Source: Christiangramia echinicola DSM 19838
GTDB taxonomy: Bacteria > Bacteroidota > Bacteroidia > Flavobacteriales > Flavobacteriaceae
Direction of reading: 5' to 3'
DNA: 64,000 nucleotides
Assembly (NCBI RefSeq): GCF_000423065.1
Contig: NZ_AUHG01000011.1
Span: 62,001-126,000 of the forward strand
In this document: one piece after another, positions 18,882 through 29,458 of the stretch
Layout: each line of letters starts with the position of its first letter
Position numbering within the stretch: position 1 is the first letter of the stretch
The notes under the pieces: model-generated
Databases searched by the model: none
Told to the model about the DNA's origin: nothing
Seen by the model: the letters and a program-made list of their open reading frames with translations, nothing else
Made by a program: the position numbers and the translations under genes

Positions 18882-19718
18882 ATGTCAGTTAGAAAATTAA
18901 AACCAATTACACCTGGTCAGCGTTTTAGAGTAGTTAATGGGTATGACGCCATTACTACTGATAAGCCGGAGAAAAGCCTATTGGCGCCGATAAAAAAATC
19001 AGGTGGTAGAAACAGTCAAGGTAAGATGACTATCCGTTACAAAGGTGGTGGTCATAAAAAACGTTACCGAGTTATCGATTTTAAACGTGACAAGCAGGGG
19101 ATCCCTGCCACTGTTGCTAGTATAGAATACGATCCAAACAGAACGGCCTTTATCGCTTTATTGAATTATCAAGACGGAGAGAAAAGGTATATTATTGCTC
19201 AAAACGGGCTTCAGGTAGGTCAGAATGTAGTTTCAGCTAATGAAGCTGCGGCTCCTGAAATTGGGAATGCAATGCCGCTGGCAAACATTCCTCTTGGTAC
19301 TGTAATTTCTTGTATCGAGCTAAGACCAGGTCAAGGTGCTGTTATGGCACGTAGTGCTGGAGCTTTTGCTCAGTTATTGGCAAGAGAAGGAAAGTATGCT
19401 ACTATTAAATTGCCTTCAGGTGAGATAAGAAGAGTTCTTGCTTTATGTATGGCAACTATAGGAGCTGTTTCAAACAGTGATCATCAGTTATTGATCGGTG
19501 GTAAAGCCGGTAGAAGCAGATGGTTAGGTATCAGGCCAAGAACAAGACCAGTAGCGATGAACCCTGTCGATCACCCAATGGGTGGTGGTGAAGGTAGAGC
19601 TTCAGGTGGTCACCCACGGTCTAGAAAAGGTCTTCCTGCTAAAGGATTCAAGACCCGCTCAAGAACAAAAGCGAGTAATAAATATATTGTAGAACGTAGA
19701 AAGACTAGAAAGAAATAA
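18882..19718 (+). CDS. rplB: 50S ribosomal protein L2
   Basis: 278 residues. The RNA-binding core ([22 protein letters not shown]) and the conserved C-terminal loop near the peptidyl-transferase centre ([33 protein letters not shown]) are intact, with the conserved histidine in [12 protein letters not shown]2 is needed for subunit association and peptide-bond formation. Confidence 0.98.
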   Translation: MSVRKLKPITPGQRFRVVNGYDAITTDKPEKSLLAPIKKSGGRNSQGKMTIRYKGGGHKKRYRVIDFKRDKQGIPATVASIEYDPNRTAFIALLNYQDGEKRYIIAQNGLQVGQNVVSANEAAAPEIGNAMPLANIPLGTVISCIELRPGQGAVMARSAGAFAQLLAREGKYATIKLPSGEIRRVLALCMATIGAVSNSDHQLLIGGKAGRSRWLGIRPRTRPVAMNPVDHPMGGGEGRASGGHPRSRKGLPAKGFKTRSRTKASNKYIVERRKTRKK

Positions 19719-19721
19719 GAT

Positions 19722-20000
19722 ATGGCACGTTCATTAAAAAAAGGACCTTTCGTTCATTACAAACTGGAAGAAAAAGTGGCTCAGAATGTTGAGTCAGGAA
19801 AGAAAGCCGTGATCAAAACCTGGTCTAGAGCTTCTATGATAACTCCAGATTTTGTAGGACAAACTATCGCAGTACACAACGGGAAACAATTTGTTCCTGT
19901 TTATGTAACTGAGAACATGGTAGGTCATAAACTAGGAGAATTTTCACCAACACGTTCTTTCAGAGGACATGCGGGTGCGAAAAATAAAGGTAGAAAATAA
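19722..20000 (+). CDS. rpsS: 30S ribosomal protein S19
   Basis: 92 residues starting [14 protein letters not shown]. Conserved core: [25 protein letters not shown], then [16 protein letters not shown]. It is a 30S head protein complexed with S13 (rpsM, 27963). It begins 3 bp after the rplB stop, so coupling is likely. Confidence 0.98.
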   Translation: MARSLKKGPFVHYKLEEKVAQNVESGKKAVIKTWSRASMITPDFVGQTIAVHNGKQFVPVYVTENMVGHKLGEFSPTRSFRGHAGAKNKGRK

Positions 20001-20008
20001 TTGAAGCT

Positions 20009-20416
20009 ATGGGAGTTCGTAAAAGAGAAAGAGCAGAGCAGATAAAAGAAGCCAAGAAACAGGTAGCTTTTGCAAAGTTAAATAACTGCCCTACTTCACC
20101 TAGAAAAATGCGTCTTATGGCGGATTTAGTAAGAGGTGAAAAAGTAGAAAAAGCGCTTCATATTCTAAAATTCAGCAAGAAAGAAGCATCAAACCGTTTA
20201 GAGAAACTTTTAGTTTCGGCTATCGCCAACTGGCAAGCTAAGAACGAAGATGCAAATCTTGAAGAGGCTGAATTATTTGTGAAAGAGATTCGTGTTGACG
20301 GAGGAAGTATGTTAAAAAGACTTCGTCCAGCTCCACAGGGTCGTGCACACCGAATTAGAAAGAGATCCAATCACGTTACATTAGTGCTTGGAGCAAACAA
20401 TAATACACAAAGCTAA
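20009..20416 (+). CDS. rplV: 50S ribosomal protein L22
   Basis: 135 residues, slightly longer than the E. coli protein (110) through an N-terminal extension rich in Lys, Arg and Glu. The globular part ([23 protein letters not shown]) and the tunnel hairpin ([21 protein letters not shown]) are intact, with no deletion of the macrolide-resistance type. It forms the tunnel constriction together with L4. Confidence 0.97.
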   Translation: MGVRKRERAEQIKEAKKQVAFAKLNNCPTSPRKMRLMADLVRGEKVEKALHILKFSKKEASNRLEKLLVSAIANWQAKNEDANLEEAELFVKEIRVDGGSMLKRLRPAPQGRAHRIRKRSNHVTLVLGANNNTQS

Positions 20417-20424
20417 GAGATAGT

Positions 20425-21144
20425 ATGGGACAAAAAACAAATCCAATCGGGAATCGCCTTGGTATCATCAGAGGTTGGGAATCCAACTGGTACGGAGGTA
20501 ATGACTACGGTGACAAGTTAGCCGAAGACGATAAGATTAGAAAGTATATCCATGCTCGTCTTTCAAAAGCGAGTGTATCGCGTGTAATCATCGAGCGCAC
20601 GCTTAAGCTTGTAACCGTTACTATCACTACTGCCAGACCTGGTATCATTATCGGTAAAGGTGGTCAAGAGGTAGACAAGCTTAAGGAAGAGCTAAAAAAG
20701 ATTACCGACAAGGAAGTTCAAATCAACATCTTTGAGATTAAGAGGCCAGAACTTGATGCTCATTTAGTGGGTGCAAGTGTTGCCAGACAAATTGAGAATC
20801 GTATCTCTTACCGTCGTGCAATTAAAATGGCTATCGCGGCTGCAATGAGAATGAACGCTGAAGGAATCAAAATTGAGATTTCCGGACGTTTAAACGGTGC
20901 TGAGATGGCACGTTCAGAATCATACAAAGATGGTAGAATTCCATTGTCTACTTTTAGGGCTGATATTGACTATGCTTTAGTTGAAGCACACACTACTTAT
21001 GGTAGATTGGGTGTTAAAGTATGGATCATGAAAGGTGAGGTATACGGAAAAAGAGAGCTTTCGCCTCTTGTTGGTCTTGCAAAAAGCCAAGGAAAGAAAT
21101 CCGGTGCCGGACGAGGTGGAAATAAATCACGTCGTAGAAAGTAA
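20425..21144 (+). CDS. rpsC: 30S ribosomal protein S3
   Basis: 239 residues. Opening [21 protein letters not shown] domain with the GKGG loop ([20 protein letters not shown], about 73-92); C-terminal domain [15 protein letters not shown] and [13 protein letters not shown]. The Lys/Arg-rich tail ([13 protein letters not shown]) is usual. It forms part of the mRNA entry tunnel with S4 and S5, which have helicase activity. Confidence 0.98.
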   Translation: MGQKTNPIGNRLGIIRGWESNWYGGNDYGDKLAEDDKIRKYIHARLSKASVSRVIIERTLKLVTVTITTARPGIIIGKGGQEVDKLKEELKKITDKEVQINIFEIKRPELDAHLVGASVARQIENRISYRRAIKMAIAAAMRMNAEGIKIEISGRLNGAEMARSESYKDGRIPLSTFRADIDYALVEAHTTYGRLGVKVWIMKGEVYGKRELSPLVGLAKSQGKKSGAGRGGNKSRRRK

Positions 21145-21164
21145 TTTTTTAAAGGAAAGAAAAA

Positions 21165-21584
21165 ATGTTACAACCTAAAAGAACAAAATACCGTAAGCAA
21201 CAAAAAGGCCGTATGAAGGGCTTGTCTCAAAGAGGACATAGACTTTCTAACGGTACCTTTGGAATCAAATCTATGGATTCCAGTTTTGTTACTGCACGTC
21301 AAATAGAAGCCGCGCGTATCGCCGCTACCCGTTATATGAAAAGAGAAGGATCTATCTGGATCAAAATTTTCCCGGATAAGCCTATCACTAAGAAACCTCT
21401 TGAAGTACGTATGGGTAAAGGTAAAGGTGCCGTTGAATATTGGGCAGCTGTAGTGAAGCCAGGAAGAATCATGTTTGAAATTGGTGGTGTACCAATGGAT
21501 GTGGCTAAAGAGGCATTACGCCTTGCAGCTCAGAAACTTCCTGTGAGAACTAAATTTGTTGTAGCTAGAGATTATCAAGAATAA
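21165..21584 (+). CDS. rplP: 50S ribosomal protein L16
   Basis: 139 residues: [39 protein letters not shown], and the conserved [20 protein letters not shown] loop that contacts A-site tRNA. The arginine hydroxylated in E. coli lies in the equivalent of the VRMGKGKG context. A 20-bp gap from rpsC is among the larger ones in this block; no signal was seen in it beyond an A-rich start region. Confidence 0.98.
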   Translation: MLQPKRTKYRKQQKGRMKGLSQRGHRLSNGTFGIKSMDSSFVTARQIEAARIAATRYMKREGSIWIKIFPDKPITKKPLEVRMGKGKGAVEYWAAVVKPGRIMFEIGGVPMDVAKEALRLAAQKLPVRTKFVVARDYQE

Positions 21585-21594
21585 TATTGGAATT

Positions 21595-21786
21595 ATGAAA
21601 CAATCAGAAGTAAAAGAATTGTCTGTTGCAGAATTGCAAGAAGAGCTTGGTAAGTCTCAAAAAGCTTATTCAGATTTAAAAATGGCTCACGCTGTTTCGC
21701 CTTTGGAAAATCCGATACAGTTAAGAACTGTAAGAAGAGATGTGGCGAGATTAGCTACAGAGTTAACTAAAAGAGAACAACAATAA
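21595..21786 (+). CDS. rpmC: 50S ribosomal protein L29
   Basis: 63 residues, two helices: MKQSEVKELSVAELQEELGK, then the conserved NPIQLRTVRRDVARLATEL. L29 lies near the tunnel exit beside L23. Length and order (rplP-rpmC-rpsQ) are canonical. Confidence 0.96.
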   Translation: MKQSEVKELSVAELQEELGKSQKAYSDLKMAHAVSPLENPIQLRTVRRDVARLATELTKREQQ

Positions 21787-21804
21787 TTGTTATTCTGCTG
21801 AAAG

Positions 21805-22062
21805 ATGGAAAAAAGAAACTTAAGAAAAGAGCGTGTAGGAGTTGTTACAAGTAACAAAATGCAGAAATCCATAGTGGTTTCTGAAGTGAAAAAAGTAAAA
21901 CATCCTATGTATGGTAAATTCGTTTTAAAAACGAAAAAATACGTAGCACACGACGAAAATAACGACTGCAACGAAGGTGATACTGTAAAGATCATGGAAA
22001 CAAGACCTTTAAGTAAATCCAAGACTTGGAGACTAGTAGAAATAATTGAAAGAGCTAAATAA
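21805..22062 (+). CDS. rpsQ: 30S ribosomal protein S17
   Basis: 85 residues with the OB-fold signature: [58 protein letters not shown]. It is a primary 16S-binding protein at the 5' domain. The next gene, rplN, starts 2 bp after its stop. Confidence 0.97.
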   Translation: MEKRNLRKERVGVVTSNKMQKSIVVSEVKKVKHPMYGKFVLKTKKYVAHDENNDCNEGDTVKIMETRPLSKSKTWRLVEIIERAK

Positions 22063-22064
22063 CC

Positions 22065-22433
22065 ATGGTACAACAAGAGTCCAGACTAAAAGTAGCAGAT
22101 AATACCGGAGCTAAAGAAGTTTTAGCTATCCGTGTATTAGGAGGTACAAAGAAAAGATACGCATCTGTTGGAGACAAGATAGTTGTCAGTGTAAAAGAAG
22201 CTACACCTAACGGAAATATCAAGAAGGGTGCAGTTTCAACAGCAGTTGTTGTTCGTACCAGGAAAGAAGTTCGCAGACCAGATGGATCTTATATCCGTTT
22301 TGATGATAACGCATGTGTATTATTAGGTCCTCAGGGAGAAATGCGCGGAACCCGTGTATTTGGTCCTGTAGCTCGTGAACTTCGTGATAAGCAATTCATG
22401 AAAATTGTATCATTGGCACCAGAGGTGCTTTAA
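22065..22433 (+). CDS. rplN: 50S ribosomal protein L14
   Basis: 122 residues. It opens [20 protein letters not shown] and contains the family signature [21 protein letters not shown]14 forms an inter-subunit bridge and binds the silencing factor RsfS. Length and every conserved block match the family. Confidence 0.98.
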   Translation: MVQQESRLKVADNTGAKEVLAIRVLGGTKKRYASVGDKIVVSVKEATPNGNIKKGAVSTAVVVRTRKEVRRPDGSYIRFDDNACVLLGPQGEMRGTRVFGPVARELRDKQFMKIVSLAPEVL

Positions 22434-22445
22434 TACATTAAGAAA

Positions 22446-22757
22446 ATGACAAAGCTTAAAATAAAATCAGGAGATACCGTTCGTGTAATTGCTGGAGACC
22501 ATAAAGGTCAGGAAGGTAAAGTGCAGAAGGTACTTATAGAAAAGAATAAAGCCATTGTGGAAGGGGTTAATATGATCTCTAAGCATGAGAAGCCTAGTGC
22601 TTCTAATCCACAAGGTGGAATTAAGGAGAAAGAAGCTCCTATCCATATTTCTAATCTTTCACTAATCGATAAGAACGGTGAAACAACGAGAGTTGGTTAC
22701 AGAGAAGAAGATGGAAAGAAAGTGAGATTTTCCAAGAAATCTAATGAAGTAATATAG
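22446..22757 (+). CDS. rplX: 50S ribosomal protein L24
   Basis: 103 residues. N-terminal KOW motif ([21 protein letters not shown]), then [22 protein letters not shown] and the C-terminal [13 protein letters not shown]. It is an assembly initiator near the tunnel exit. The next gene, rplE, begins 2 bp after the stop. Confidence 0.97.
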   Translation: MTKLKIKSGDTVRVIAGDHKGQEGKVQKVLIEKNKAIVEGVNMISKHEKPSASNPQGGIKEKEAPIHISNLSLIDKNGETTRVGYREEDGKKVRFSKKSNEVI

Positions 22758-22759
22758 TT

Positions 22760-23311
22760 ATGGCATACGTACCAAGACTTAGACAGGAATATAACGAGAG
22801 AGTGAAAAGTGCTCTTAAGGAAGAATTCAGCTACTCCAATGTTATGGAGGTGCCAAAACTTACGAAAATAGTAATTAGCCGTGGAGTTGGTGGAGCAGTG
22901 GCAGATAAGAAACTTATCGATCATGCTATTGACGAACTTTCAGCTATTAGTGGTCAAAAGGCCGTTTCTACTATTTCGAAAAAGGATGTTGCATCGTTCA
23001 AACTTCGTAAAGGAATGCCAATTGGTGCTAAAGTTACTTTACGTGGGTACAGAATGTACGAATTCTTAGACAGATTAATCACAAGTGCGTTGCCACGTGT
23101 ACGTGATTTTAACGGAATCAAATCTAATGGATTTGATGGTAGAGGTAATTATAACTTAGGGATCACTGAGCAGATCATTTTCCCTGAGATCGATATTGAT
23201 GCGGTGAACAGAATCGCTGGTATGGATATCACTTTCGTTACTACTGCTGAAACCGATAAAGAAGCAAAAGCATTGTTAACTGAACTAGGATTACCTTTTA
23301 AAAAGAACTAA
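22760..23311 (+). CDS. rplE: 50S ribosomal protein L5
   Basis: 183 residues: [38 protein letters not shown], then [15 protein letters not shown] and [18 protein letters not shown]. It binds 5S rRNA in the central protuberance together with L18 (rplR). The rpsN start codon follows after 2 bp. Confidence 0.98.
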   Translation: MAYVPRLRQEYNERVKSALKEEFSYSNVMEVPKLTKIVISRGVGGAVADKKLIDHAIDELSAISGQKAVSTISKKDVASFKLRKGMPIGAKVTLRGYRMYEFLDRLITSALPRVRDFNGIKSNGFDGRGNYNLGITEQIIFPEIDIDAVNRIAGMDITFVTTAETDKEAKALLTELGLPFKKN

Positions 23312-23313
23312 TT

Positions 23314-23583
23314 ATGGCTAAAGAATCAATGAAAGCCCGTGAGGTAAAAAGACAGAAATTGGTAAAGAAGTACGCTGAGAAAAGAGCCGCTCTTAAAGAA
23401 GCTGGTGATTGGGAAGGCCTACAGAAATTACCAAAGAACTCTTCTCCAGTTCGTTTACATAACAGATGTAAATTAACAGGTAGACCTAAAGGGTACATGA
23501 GACAATTTGGTCTTTCTCGTGTTATGTTCAGAGAAATGGCTAATCAAGGTCTTATCCCAGGTGTTAAGAAAGCAAGCTGGTAA
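23314..23583 (+). CDS. rpsN: 30S ribosomal protein S14 (zinc-free type)
   Basis: 89 residues. It lacks the CxxC pairs of the zinc-binding S14 type: the only cysteine is in [21 protein letters not shown]. It therefore belongs to the zinc-independent class, with the extended helical N-terminus ([20 protein letters not shown]). A 59-bp gap before rpsH is the widest inside the spc block. Confidence 0.97.
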   Translation: MAKESMKAREVKRQKLVKKYAEKRAALKEAGDWEGLQKLPKNSSPVRLHNRCKLTGRPKGYMRQFGLSRVMFREMANQGLIPGVKKASW

Positions 23584-23642
23584 AAATTATAAATTGGATG
23601 AAGGTTCTAAATAATGAAAACCACATCCGCAAATAAAGATAG

Positions 23643-24041
23643 ATGAATACAGATCCTATTGCAGATTACTTAACAAGAATCAGGAATGCAAATGCTGCAA
23701 ACCACAGAGTAGTGGAAATTCCTGCTTCCAATGTTAAAAAAGAGATCACCAAGATATTATTCGATCAGGGATATATTCTTAGTTATAAGTTCGAAGATAC
23801 TACCGCTCAGGGAACTATCAAGATCGCTCTAAAGTATGATAAACTTACTAAGGAGCCAGTAATTAAGAAAATTCAAAGAATAAGTAAACCTGGTTTACGT
23901 AAATACGCCGGATCAACTGAGATCCCAAGAATCCTTAATGGACTTGGAATTGCTATTGTTTCTACTTCTCACGGAGTAATGACAGGTAAGCAAGCGAAAG
24001 CAGATAAAGTTGGTGGTGAAGTATTATGCTACGTTTACTAA
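23643..24041 (+). CDS. rpsH: 30S ribosomal protein S8
   Basis: 132 residues: NTDPIADYLTRIRNANAAN at the start and the 16S-binding C-terminal signature IVSTSHGVMTGKQAKADKVGG. In E. coli S8 represses the spc operon at the rplE site; no look-alike of its 16S target was identified by eye here. It is separated from rpsN by 59 bp. Confidence 0.98.
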   Translation: MNTDPIADYLTRIRNANAANHRVVEIPASNVKKEITKILFDQGYILSYKFEDTTAQGTIKIALKYDKLTKEPVIKKIQRISKPGLRKYAGSTEIPRILNGLGIAIVSTSHGVMTGKQAKADKVGGEVLCYVY

Positions 24042-24060
24042 TACTTAAAAGACTAAAGAA

Positions 24061-24603
24061 ATGTCAAGAATAGGTAAAAACCCAATTACGATCCCAGAAG
24101 GTGTGACAGTAGATCACAAGGATGGTATGGTAACGGTAAAAGGAAAATTGGGAGAACTTAAACAGGAAGTAAAAGACATCGATGTTAAGATCGAAGATAA
24201 TGTTATTACTTTTGAGCGTTCTTCAGAGAAAAGTGATCAGAAAGCTAAACATGGTTTATATCGTGCGTTAGTTAACAATATGATAGAGGGAGTTTCGAAC
24301 GGTTATACTAAATCACTAGAATTAGTAGGTGTAGGTTACCGTGCGACCAACCAGGGGAACAAGTTAGATCTTGCAGTTGGATTTTCCCACAATATTGTAC
24401 TAGATTTGGCTCCAGAAGTTAAAGTGGAGACAATATCAGAAAAAGGTAAGAATCCTATCGTGAAGCTTACTTCTCATGACAAACAACTTGTTGGACAAGT
24501 TGCAGCGAAGATCCGTTCATTCAGAGCACCAGAACCATACAAAGGAAAAGGTATTAAGTTTGTAGGAGAGCAATTGAGAAGAAAAGCAGGTAAATCAGCT
24601 TAA
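24061..24603 (+). CDS. rplF: 50S ribosomal protein L6
   Basis: 180 residues, two repeated alpha/beta domains: SRIGKNPITIPEGVTVDHKD, then VGVGYRATNQGNKLDL, and the C-terminal signature EPYKGKGIKFVGEQLRRKAG. It lies near the factor-binding site of the 50S subunit. Length is normal. Confidence 0.98.
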   Translation: MSRIGKNPITIPEGVTVDHKDGMVTVKGKLGELKQEVKDIDVKIEDNVITFERSSEKSDQKAKHGLYRALVNNMIEGVSNGYTKSLELVGVGYRATNQGNKLDLAVGFSHNIVLDLAPEVKVETISEKGKNPIVKLTSHDKQLVGQVAAKIRSFRAPEPYKGKGIKFVGEQLRRKAGKSA

Positions 24604-24615
24604 TAAAGTTTAGTT

Positions 24616-24972
24616 ATGGCATTATCAAAATTAGATAGAAGAAATAAAATTAGAAAACGTATCCGTAAGGAAATCGTTGGAACAACAAGCCGTCCTAGAT
24701 TATCTGTTTTTAGAAGCAATAGAGAAATTTATGCTCAGATCATCGATGATGTAGAAGGTAAAACTTTAGCGTCAGCTTCTTCGAGAGATAAGGATATCGC
24801 TTCTGCATCTGCAGATAGAAAAGAGCAGGCTCAAATGGTTGGGAAAGCCATTGCAGAGAAAGCGAAGAAAGCCGGAATAGATACTATCTCTTTCGATAGA
24901 GGTGGGTATTTATATCACGGTAGAGTTAAATCATTAGCAGAGGGTGCTCGCGAAGGCGGACTAAAATTCTAG
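24616..24972 (+). CDS. rplR: 50S ribosomal protein L18
   Basis: 118 residues with a basic N-terminus ([17 protein letters not shown]), the core [20 protein letters not shown] and the ending [26 protein letters not shown]. It binds 5S rRNA with L5. The rpsE ATG follows after 5 bp. Confidence 0.98.
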
Positions 24973-24977
24973 AAAAT

Positions 24978-25502
24978 ATGTATCAAGATTATAAAAACGT
25001 AGAACATGTAAAACCAGGAGGTCTTGAATTGAAAGATCGTTTGGTTGGAGTACAACGTGTTACTAAGGTTACAAAAGGTGGTAGAGCCTTTGGATTTTCT
25101 GCTATTGTTGTAGTAGGAGATGAAAATGGTGTAGTTGGGCAAGGACTTGGAAAATCTAAGGAAGTTGCAGACGCTATCTCTAAGGCGGTAGAAGACGCTA
25201 AGAAAAATCTGGTACGCATTCCTTTACATAAAGGAACTTTACCTCACGAACAAAAAGGTAAGTATGGTGGAGCAAGAGTAATGTTGCTTCCTGCTGCTGC
25301 CGGTACCGGTATTATTGCTGGTGGTGCGATTCGTGCGGTATTGGAATCTGTAGGAGTACATGATGTACTTTCTAAGAACCAGGGATCTTCAAACCCTCAC
25401 AACGTTGTAAAAGCTACTTTTGATGCCTTACTTCAATTAAGAAGTGCCGAGACTGTTGCAAAACAGAGAGGTGTTTCATTGGAAAAGGTTTTTAAAGGAT
25501 AA
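24978..25502 (+). CDS. rpsE: 30S ribosomal protein S5
   Basis: 174 residues. N-terminal double-stranded-RNA-binding-like domain ([20 protein letters not shown]), then [20 protein letters not shown] and the C-terminal signature [20 protein letters not shown]. It sits at the mRNA entrance with S3 and S4. The spectinomycin loop (TKGGRAF region) looks wild type. Confidence 0.98.
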
Positions 25503-25515
25503 ATCAAGGAATAAG

Positions 25516-25698
25516 ATGGGAAAGATAAAAGTCACAAAAGTAAAAAGTGCAATCAACCGCACAAAGAATCAAAAGCTTGTTCTTGAGTCATTAGGACTTA
25601 AGAAAATCGGGCAGACGGTTGAGCATGACGATACGCCAAACATCCTTGGTATGGTAAATAAAGTTAAACACTTAGTTTCTGTCGAAGAAACAAAATAA
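25516..25698 (+). CDS. rpmD: 50S ribosomal protein L30
   Basis: 60 residues from the ATG at 25516. An in-frame upstream ATG at 25444 lies inside rpsE and is rejected. Sequence [20 protein letters not shown], then [20 protein letters not shown] is canonical L30. It lies between rpsE and rplO as in E. coli. Confidence 0.96.
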   Translation: MGKIKVTKVKSAINRTKNQKLVLESLGLKKIGQTVEHDDTPNILGMVNKVKHLVSVEETK

Positions 25699-25707
25699 TA
25701 ATCTCTC

Positions 25708-26160
25708 ATGGATTTAAGTAACTTAAAACCTGCAGAAGGTTCAGTTAGAAAGAATAGCAAGCGTATTGGTCGTGGTGAAGGATCTGGTAAAGGTGGAACC
25801 GCTACCAGAGGTCACAAAGGTGCCAAGTCACGTTCTGGTTATTCGAAAAAGATCGGTTTTGAAGGAGGGCAGATGCCACTTCAAAGACGTGTGCCTAAGT
25901 TTGGATTCACAAACAGAAACCGTAAAGTATACCAGGGTATTAACCTGGATACTCTTCAGTCTCTTGTTGATGAAGGAAGAATTAAGGATACAGTTGATAT
26001 GGACGTGTTGGTTGAAAACGGTTTAGCCGGAAGAAACGAGCTTGTTAAGATATTAGGTAGAGGTGAATTAAAGGCAAAGTTGAAAATATCTGTTCATAAA
26101 TTTACGGCCTCAGCGAAAGAAGCTATCGAAGCTGCCGGAGGTGAAGTTGTTACTTTATAA
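25708..26160 (+). CDS. rplO: 50S ribosomal protein L15
   Basis: 150 residues: MDLSNLKPAEGSVRKNSKRI, the Gly-rich arm GRGEGSGKGGTATRGHKGAK, then GFEGGQMPLQRRVPKFGFTN. The globular C-terminus contains LKISVHKFTASAKEAIEAAG. It is a late-assembly core protein; the gene precedes secY by 11 bp. Confidence 0.98.
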   Translation: MDLSNLKPAEGSVRKNSKRIGRGEGSGKGGTATRGHKGAKSRSGYSKKIGFEGGQMPLQRRVPKFGFTNRNRKVYQGINLDTLQSLVDEGRIKDTVDMDVLVENGLAGRNELVKILGRGELKAKLKISVHKFTASAKEAIEAAGGEVVTL

Positions 26161-26171
26161 TAGATAATCAA

Positions 26172-27509
26172 ATGAAATTCATCAATACGATTAAAAATAT
26201 TTGGAAAATCGAGGAGCTAAAAAATAGAATTTTAGTTACCCTCGGTTTGCTTTTGGTATATCGATTCGGTGCACAGGTTGTGCTTCCCGGAATTGATGCC
26301 GCCCAGTTATCAAATCTGGCGAACCAAACAGATAGTGGTTTATTAGGCCTGCTTAATGCCTTTACCGGAGGTGCGTTTTCTAACGCCTCTGTATTTGCAT
26401 TGGGTATTATGCCTTACATTTCTGCTTCTATTGTGGTTCAATTGATGGGGATTGCAATTCCTTATCTTCAGAAACTTCAAAAAGAAGGAGAAAGCGGGCG
26501 TAAGAAGATTAATCAGATCACACGTTGGTTAACGATCGCAATTACCCTGGTACAGGGGCCTGGTTATATCTATAACCTGTTTGCTACGTTACCGGGAGAA
26601 GCATTTATGTTGGGGGATAACCTTACATTCGTGATCTCATCGGTAATCATCCTTACTACAGGTACTATATTCGCGATGTGGCTTGGTGAGAAGATCACAG
26701 ATAAAGGTATTGGTAACGGTATTTCATTATTGATTATGGTTGGTATTATTGCCACCCTGCCACAAGCCTTTATTCAGGAATTCGCTTCAAGAGTATTTGA
26801 ATCGAATGGTGGTCTGGTAATGATTCTGATAGAATTAGTTATCTGGTTTGCTATTATCATGGCTTCAGTTATGCTGGTTATGGCGGTTCGTCAAATACCA
26901 GTGCAATATGCCAGAAGATCTGCTTCAGGTGGATATGAAAAGAATGTTTTCGGATCAAGACAATATATTCCGTTAAAACTGAATGCTTCAGGAGTTATGC
27001 CTATCATATTTGCTCAGGCAATTATGTTCATACCTGTCGCGGTTGCTGGTCTTTCAGATTCAGATACTGCACAGGGAGTAACGGCAGCATTTCAGAATAT
27101 ATTCGGATTCTGGTATAATCTTGTGTTCGCATTATTAATTATAATATTTACGTATTTCTATACGGCGATCACAGTTCCAACAAATAAAATGGCAGACGAT
27201 CTTAAGAGAAGTGGTGGTTTTATTCCTGGTATTCGTCCGGGAACAGAAACTGCTGAATATCTGGATCGTATTATGTCCCAGATAACCCTTCCAGGATCAA
27301 TCTTCCTGGCACTTATTGCAGTGTTCCCTGCGATAGTATTTTCTTTGCTGGGTGTACAGCAGAGTTGGGCGTTATTCTTCGGAGGTACCTCGCTTTTAAT
27401 TATGGTTGGAGTTGCAATAGATACTATGCAACAGGTAAATTCTTACTTGCTGAATAGACACTATGACGGATTAATGAAAACAGGTAAAAACAGAAAAGCA
27501 GTAGCTTAA
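26172..27509 (+). CDS. secY: Preprotein translocase channel subunit SecY
   Basis: 445 residues with ten hydrophobic segments. Signatures: N-terminal [40 protein letters not shown] (plug region), [14 protein letters not shown], and cytoplasmic loops with PVQYARR and [12 protein letters not shown], ending with [12 protein letters not shown]. It forms the inner-membrane channel that receives the many signal-peptide proteins encoded here. It is followed after 2 bp by infA. The adk and map genes that often lie between secY and infA in other bacteria are absent. Confidence 0.98.
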   Translation: MKFINTIKNIWKIEELKNRILVTLGLLLVYRFGAQVVLPGIDAAQLSNLANQTDSGLLGLLNAFTGGAFSNASVFALGIMPYISASIVVQLMGIAIPYLQKLQKEGESGRKKINQITRWLTIAITLVQGPGYIYNLFATLPGEAFMLGDNLTFVISSVIILTTGTIFAMWLGEKITDKGIGNGISLLIMVGIIATLPQAFIQEFASRVFESNGGLVMILIELVIWFAIIMASVMLVMAVRQIPVQYARRSASGGYEKNVFGSRQYIPLKLNASGVMPIIFAQAIMFIPVAVAGLSDSDTAQGVTAAFQNIFGFWYNLVFALLIIIFTYFYTAITVPTNKMADDLKRSGGFIPGIRPGTETAEYLDRIMSQITLPGSIFLALIAVFPAIVFSLLGVQQSWALFFGGTSLLIMVGVAIDTMQQVNSYLLNRHYDGLMKTGKNRKAVA

Positions 27510-27511
27510 TT

Positions 27512-27727
27512 ATGGCAAAGCAAGCAGCGATTGAACAGGATGGAACTATCATTGAAGCATTGTCTAATGCAATGTTCAGGGTAGAATTAGAGAATGGTCA
27601 CGTCGTGACTGCCCATATCTCCGGGAAGATGCGTATGCATTACATTAAATTGCTTCCAGGGGATAAGGTAAAACTGGAAATGAGTCCTTACGATTTAACT
27701 AAGGCTCGAATAACTTACAGATACTAA
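27512..27727 (+). CDS. infA: Translation initiation factor IF-1
   Basis: 71 residues, single OB fold: [59 protein letters not shown]. It binds the 30S A site during initiation. It is the last gene of the spc block; a 116-bp gap with a new promoter separates it from rpmJ. Confidence 0.98.
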   Translation: MAKQAAIEQDGTIIEALSNAMFRVELENGHVVTAHISGKMRMHYIKLLPGDKVKLEMSPYDLTKARITYRY

Positions 27728-27759
27728 AAAGTAATTTTCAGCCTTTTATAAATTTTTCA

Positions 27760-27767
27760 TACTTTTG
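27760..27767 (+). promoter_or_regulatory. Candidate -7 element of a promoter for the alpha block
   Basis: TACTTTTG matches TAnnTTTG. The region about 19 bp upstream reads TTTC instead of TTTG, so the match is partial. A 5' UTR of about 70 nt would precede rpmJ. Such a promoter would let rpmJ-rpsM-rpsK-rpsD-rpoA-rplQ be transcribed apart from spc. Confidence 0.45.
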
Positions 27768-27843
27768 CACTCTGAAAAATTTACGACGGCTAAAATTTCA
27801 CCTTAAGAGTTAAATCTCTGCCGGTGAATAAAAAAGGAATAAG

Positions 27844-27960
27844 ATGAAAGTTAGAGCATCAATAAAAAAGAGAAGTGCCGACTGCAAAATTGTACGCAGA
27901 AAAGGGCGCCTTTACGTAATTAACAAAAAGAATCCTAGATTTAAACAAAGACAAGGCTAA
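27844..27960 (+). CDS. rpmJ: 50S ribosomal protein L36
   Basis: 38 residues, [20 protein letters not shown] then [18 protein letters not shown]. The zinc-ligand set of the common L36 form is incomplete: only one cysteine (Cys14) is present, so it is the zinc-free type, like the S14 of this operon. It lies between infA and rpsM as in many bacteria, 2 bp before the rpsM ATG. Confidence 0.95.
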   Translation: MKVRASIKKRSADCKIVRRKGRLYVINKKNPRFKQRQG

Positions 27961-27962
27961 TT

Positions 27963-28337
27963 ATGGCAAGAATTGCAGGGGTAGATATACCTAAACAAAA
28001 GCGAGGAGTTATAGCATTGACCTATATCTTCGGAATTGGCAGAAGCAGGGCTCAAGAGATACTTGCACAGGCTAAAGTAGACGAAAGCAAGAAAGTTTCA
28101 GAATGGGACGATGAGGAGATCGGAAAGATCCGTGAAGCCGTTGGTCAGTTTACAATCGAAGGTGAGTTGCGTACAGAAGTTCAGATGAGCATCAAACGTC
28201 TTATGGACATTGGATGTTACAGAGGTATCCGTCACAGAGCCGGATTACCTTTAAGAGGTCAGAGAACCAAAAACAACTCCAGAACCAGAAAAGGAAGAAG
28301 AAAAACAGTTGCTAATAAGAAAAAAGCAACTAAATAG
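27963..28337 (+). CDS. rpsM: 30S ribosomal protein S13
   Basis: 124 residues. [20 protein letters not shown], the helix-two-turn-helix [12 protein letters not shown], then [20 protein letters not shown] and a basic tail reaching P-site tRNA. It bridges to the 50S subunit and pairs with S19. Confidence 0.98.
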   Translation: MARIAGVDIPKQKRGVIALTYIFGIGRSRAQEILAQAKVDESKKVSEWDDEEIGKIREAVGQFTIEGELRTEVQMSIKRLMDIGCYRGIRHRAGLPLRGQRTKNNSRTRKGRRKTVANKKKATK

Positions 28338-28345
28338 TAAGTAGT

Positions 28346-28747
28346 ATGGCAAAGAAAGCAAATCCAAAAGCTAAAACTCAGAAGAAACGTAAAGTAATCG
28401 TTGAGTCCAACGGTGAAGCACACGTAACTGCTTCCTTCAACAATATCATTATTTCCCTTACTAATAAAAAGGGTGATGTTGTAGCATGGTCTTCTGCAGG
28501 GAAGATGGGCTTTAGAGGATCTAAGAAGAATACTCCTTACGCTGCACAGCTAGCTGCTGAAGATGCTTCTAAAGTAGCTCACGAAGCTGGCTTGCGTAAA
28601 GTAAAAGTATACGTAAAAGGTCCAGGAAATGGTAGAGAATCTGCAATTAGATCTATCCATAACAATGGTATAGAGGTAACTGAGATTATCGATGTAACAC
28701 CACTTCCACATAACGGTTGTCGTCCACCAAAGAGACGTAGAGTTTAA
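28346..28747 (+). CDS. rpsK: 30S ribosomal protein S11
   Basis: 133 residues: basic N-terminus, [60 protein letters not shown] and the ending [13 protein letters not shown]. It is a platform protein near the mRNA exit. An 83-bp gap follows before rpsD, without an obvious signal. Confidence 0.98.
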   Translation: MAKKANPKAKTQKKRKVIVESNGEAHVTASFNNIIISLTNKKGDVVAWSSAGKMGFRGSKKNTPYAAQLAAEDASKVAHEAGLRKVKVYVKGPGNGRESAIRSIHNNGIEVTEIIDVTPLPHNGCRPPKRRRV

Positions 28748-28830
28748 TAATTTTAATTAATAGGAGAGGAATTAGATTATCGAAGGACTTATGCCTTAAT
28801 TCATAATCCCTTTCTAAAACAACTATAGTA

Positions 28831-29436
28831 ATGGCAAGATATACTGGTCCAAAAACTAAAATAGCCCGTAAATTCGGAGAAGCTATTTTTGGAGACGACA
28901 AATCTTTCGAAAAAAGAAATTATCCTCCAGGACAACACGGTAATAACCGTCGTCGTGGAAAAAAATCAGAATACGCTATCCAGTTAATGGAGAAGCAAAA
29001 AGCCAAGTATACTTATGGTATCCTTGAGCGTCAATTCCGCAACATGTTCGAAAAAGCAACCCGTGCCCAGGGAATTACTGGTGAGGTGCTTCTTCAACTT
29101 TGTGAGTCTCGTTTAGATAACGTAGTGTACCGTATGGGTGTTGCTCCTTCAAGAAGAGCTGCCCGTCAATTAGTTGGTCACCGTCACATCACAGTAAACG
29201 GAGAACTTGTAAATATTCCTTCTTACCACTTGAAAGCTGGGGATGTTGTTGGAGTTAGAGAAAAATCCAAATCACTTGCTGTGGTTCAGGAGTCATTATC
29301 AAATAACAGCAGTGTTTACGAATGGATTTCATGGAATTCAGAAAAGAAAGAAGGTACTTTCGTATCTGTTCCTGGAAGAGTTCAAATTCCTGAAAACATT
29401 AATGAACAATTTATAGTCGAATTATATTCGAAATAA
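28831..29436 (+). CDS. rpsD: 30S ribosomal protein S4
   Basis: 201 residues. N-terminal domain without zinc cysteines ([20 protein letters not shown]), [10 protein letters not shown], and the S4 RNA-binding domain ([38 protein letters not shown]). It is a primary assembly protein and, in E. coli, the alpha-operon repressor. Any such site would be near rpsM, but none could be identified by eye. Confidence 0.98.
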   Translation: MARYTGPKTKIARKFGEAIFGDDKSFEKRNYPPGQHGNNRRRGKKSEYAIQLMEKQKAKYTYGILERQFRNMFEKATRAQGITGEVLLQLCESRLDNVVYRMGVAPSRRAARQLVGHRHITVNGELVNIPSYHLKAGDVVGVREKSKSLAVVQESLSNNSSVYEWISWNSEKKEGTFVSVPGRVQIPENINEQFIVELYSK

Positions 29437-29458
29437 TAATTCACACAGAAGTCGAAAT

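Noticed and set aside
25444-25515. Longer N-terminus for L30
   Set aside because: Would lie inside rpsE and is not part of the conserved L30 protein.
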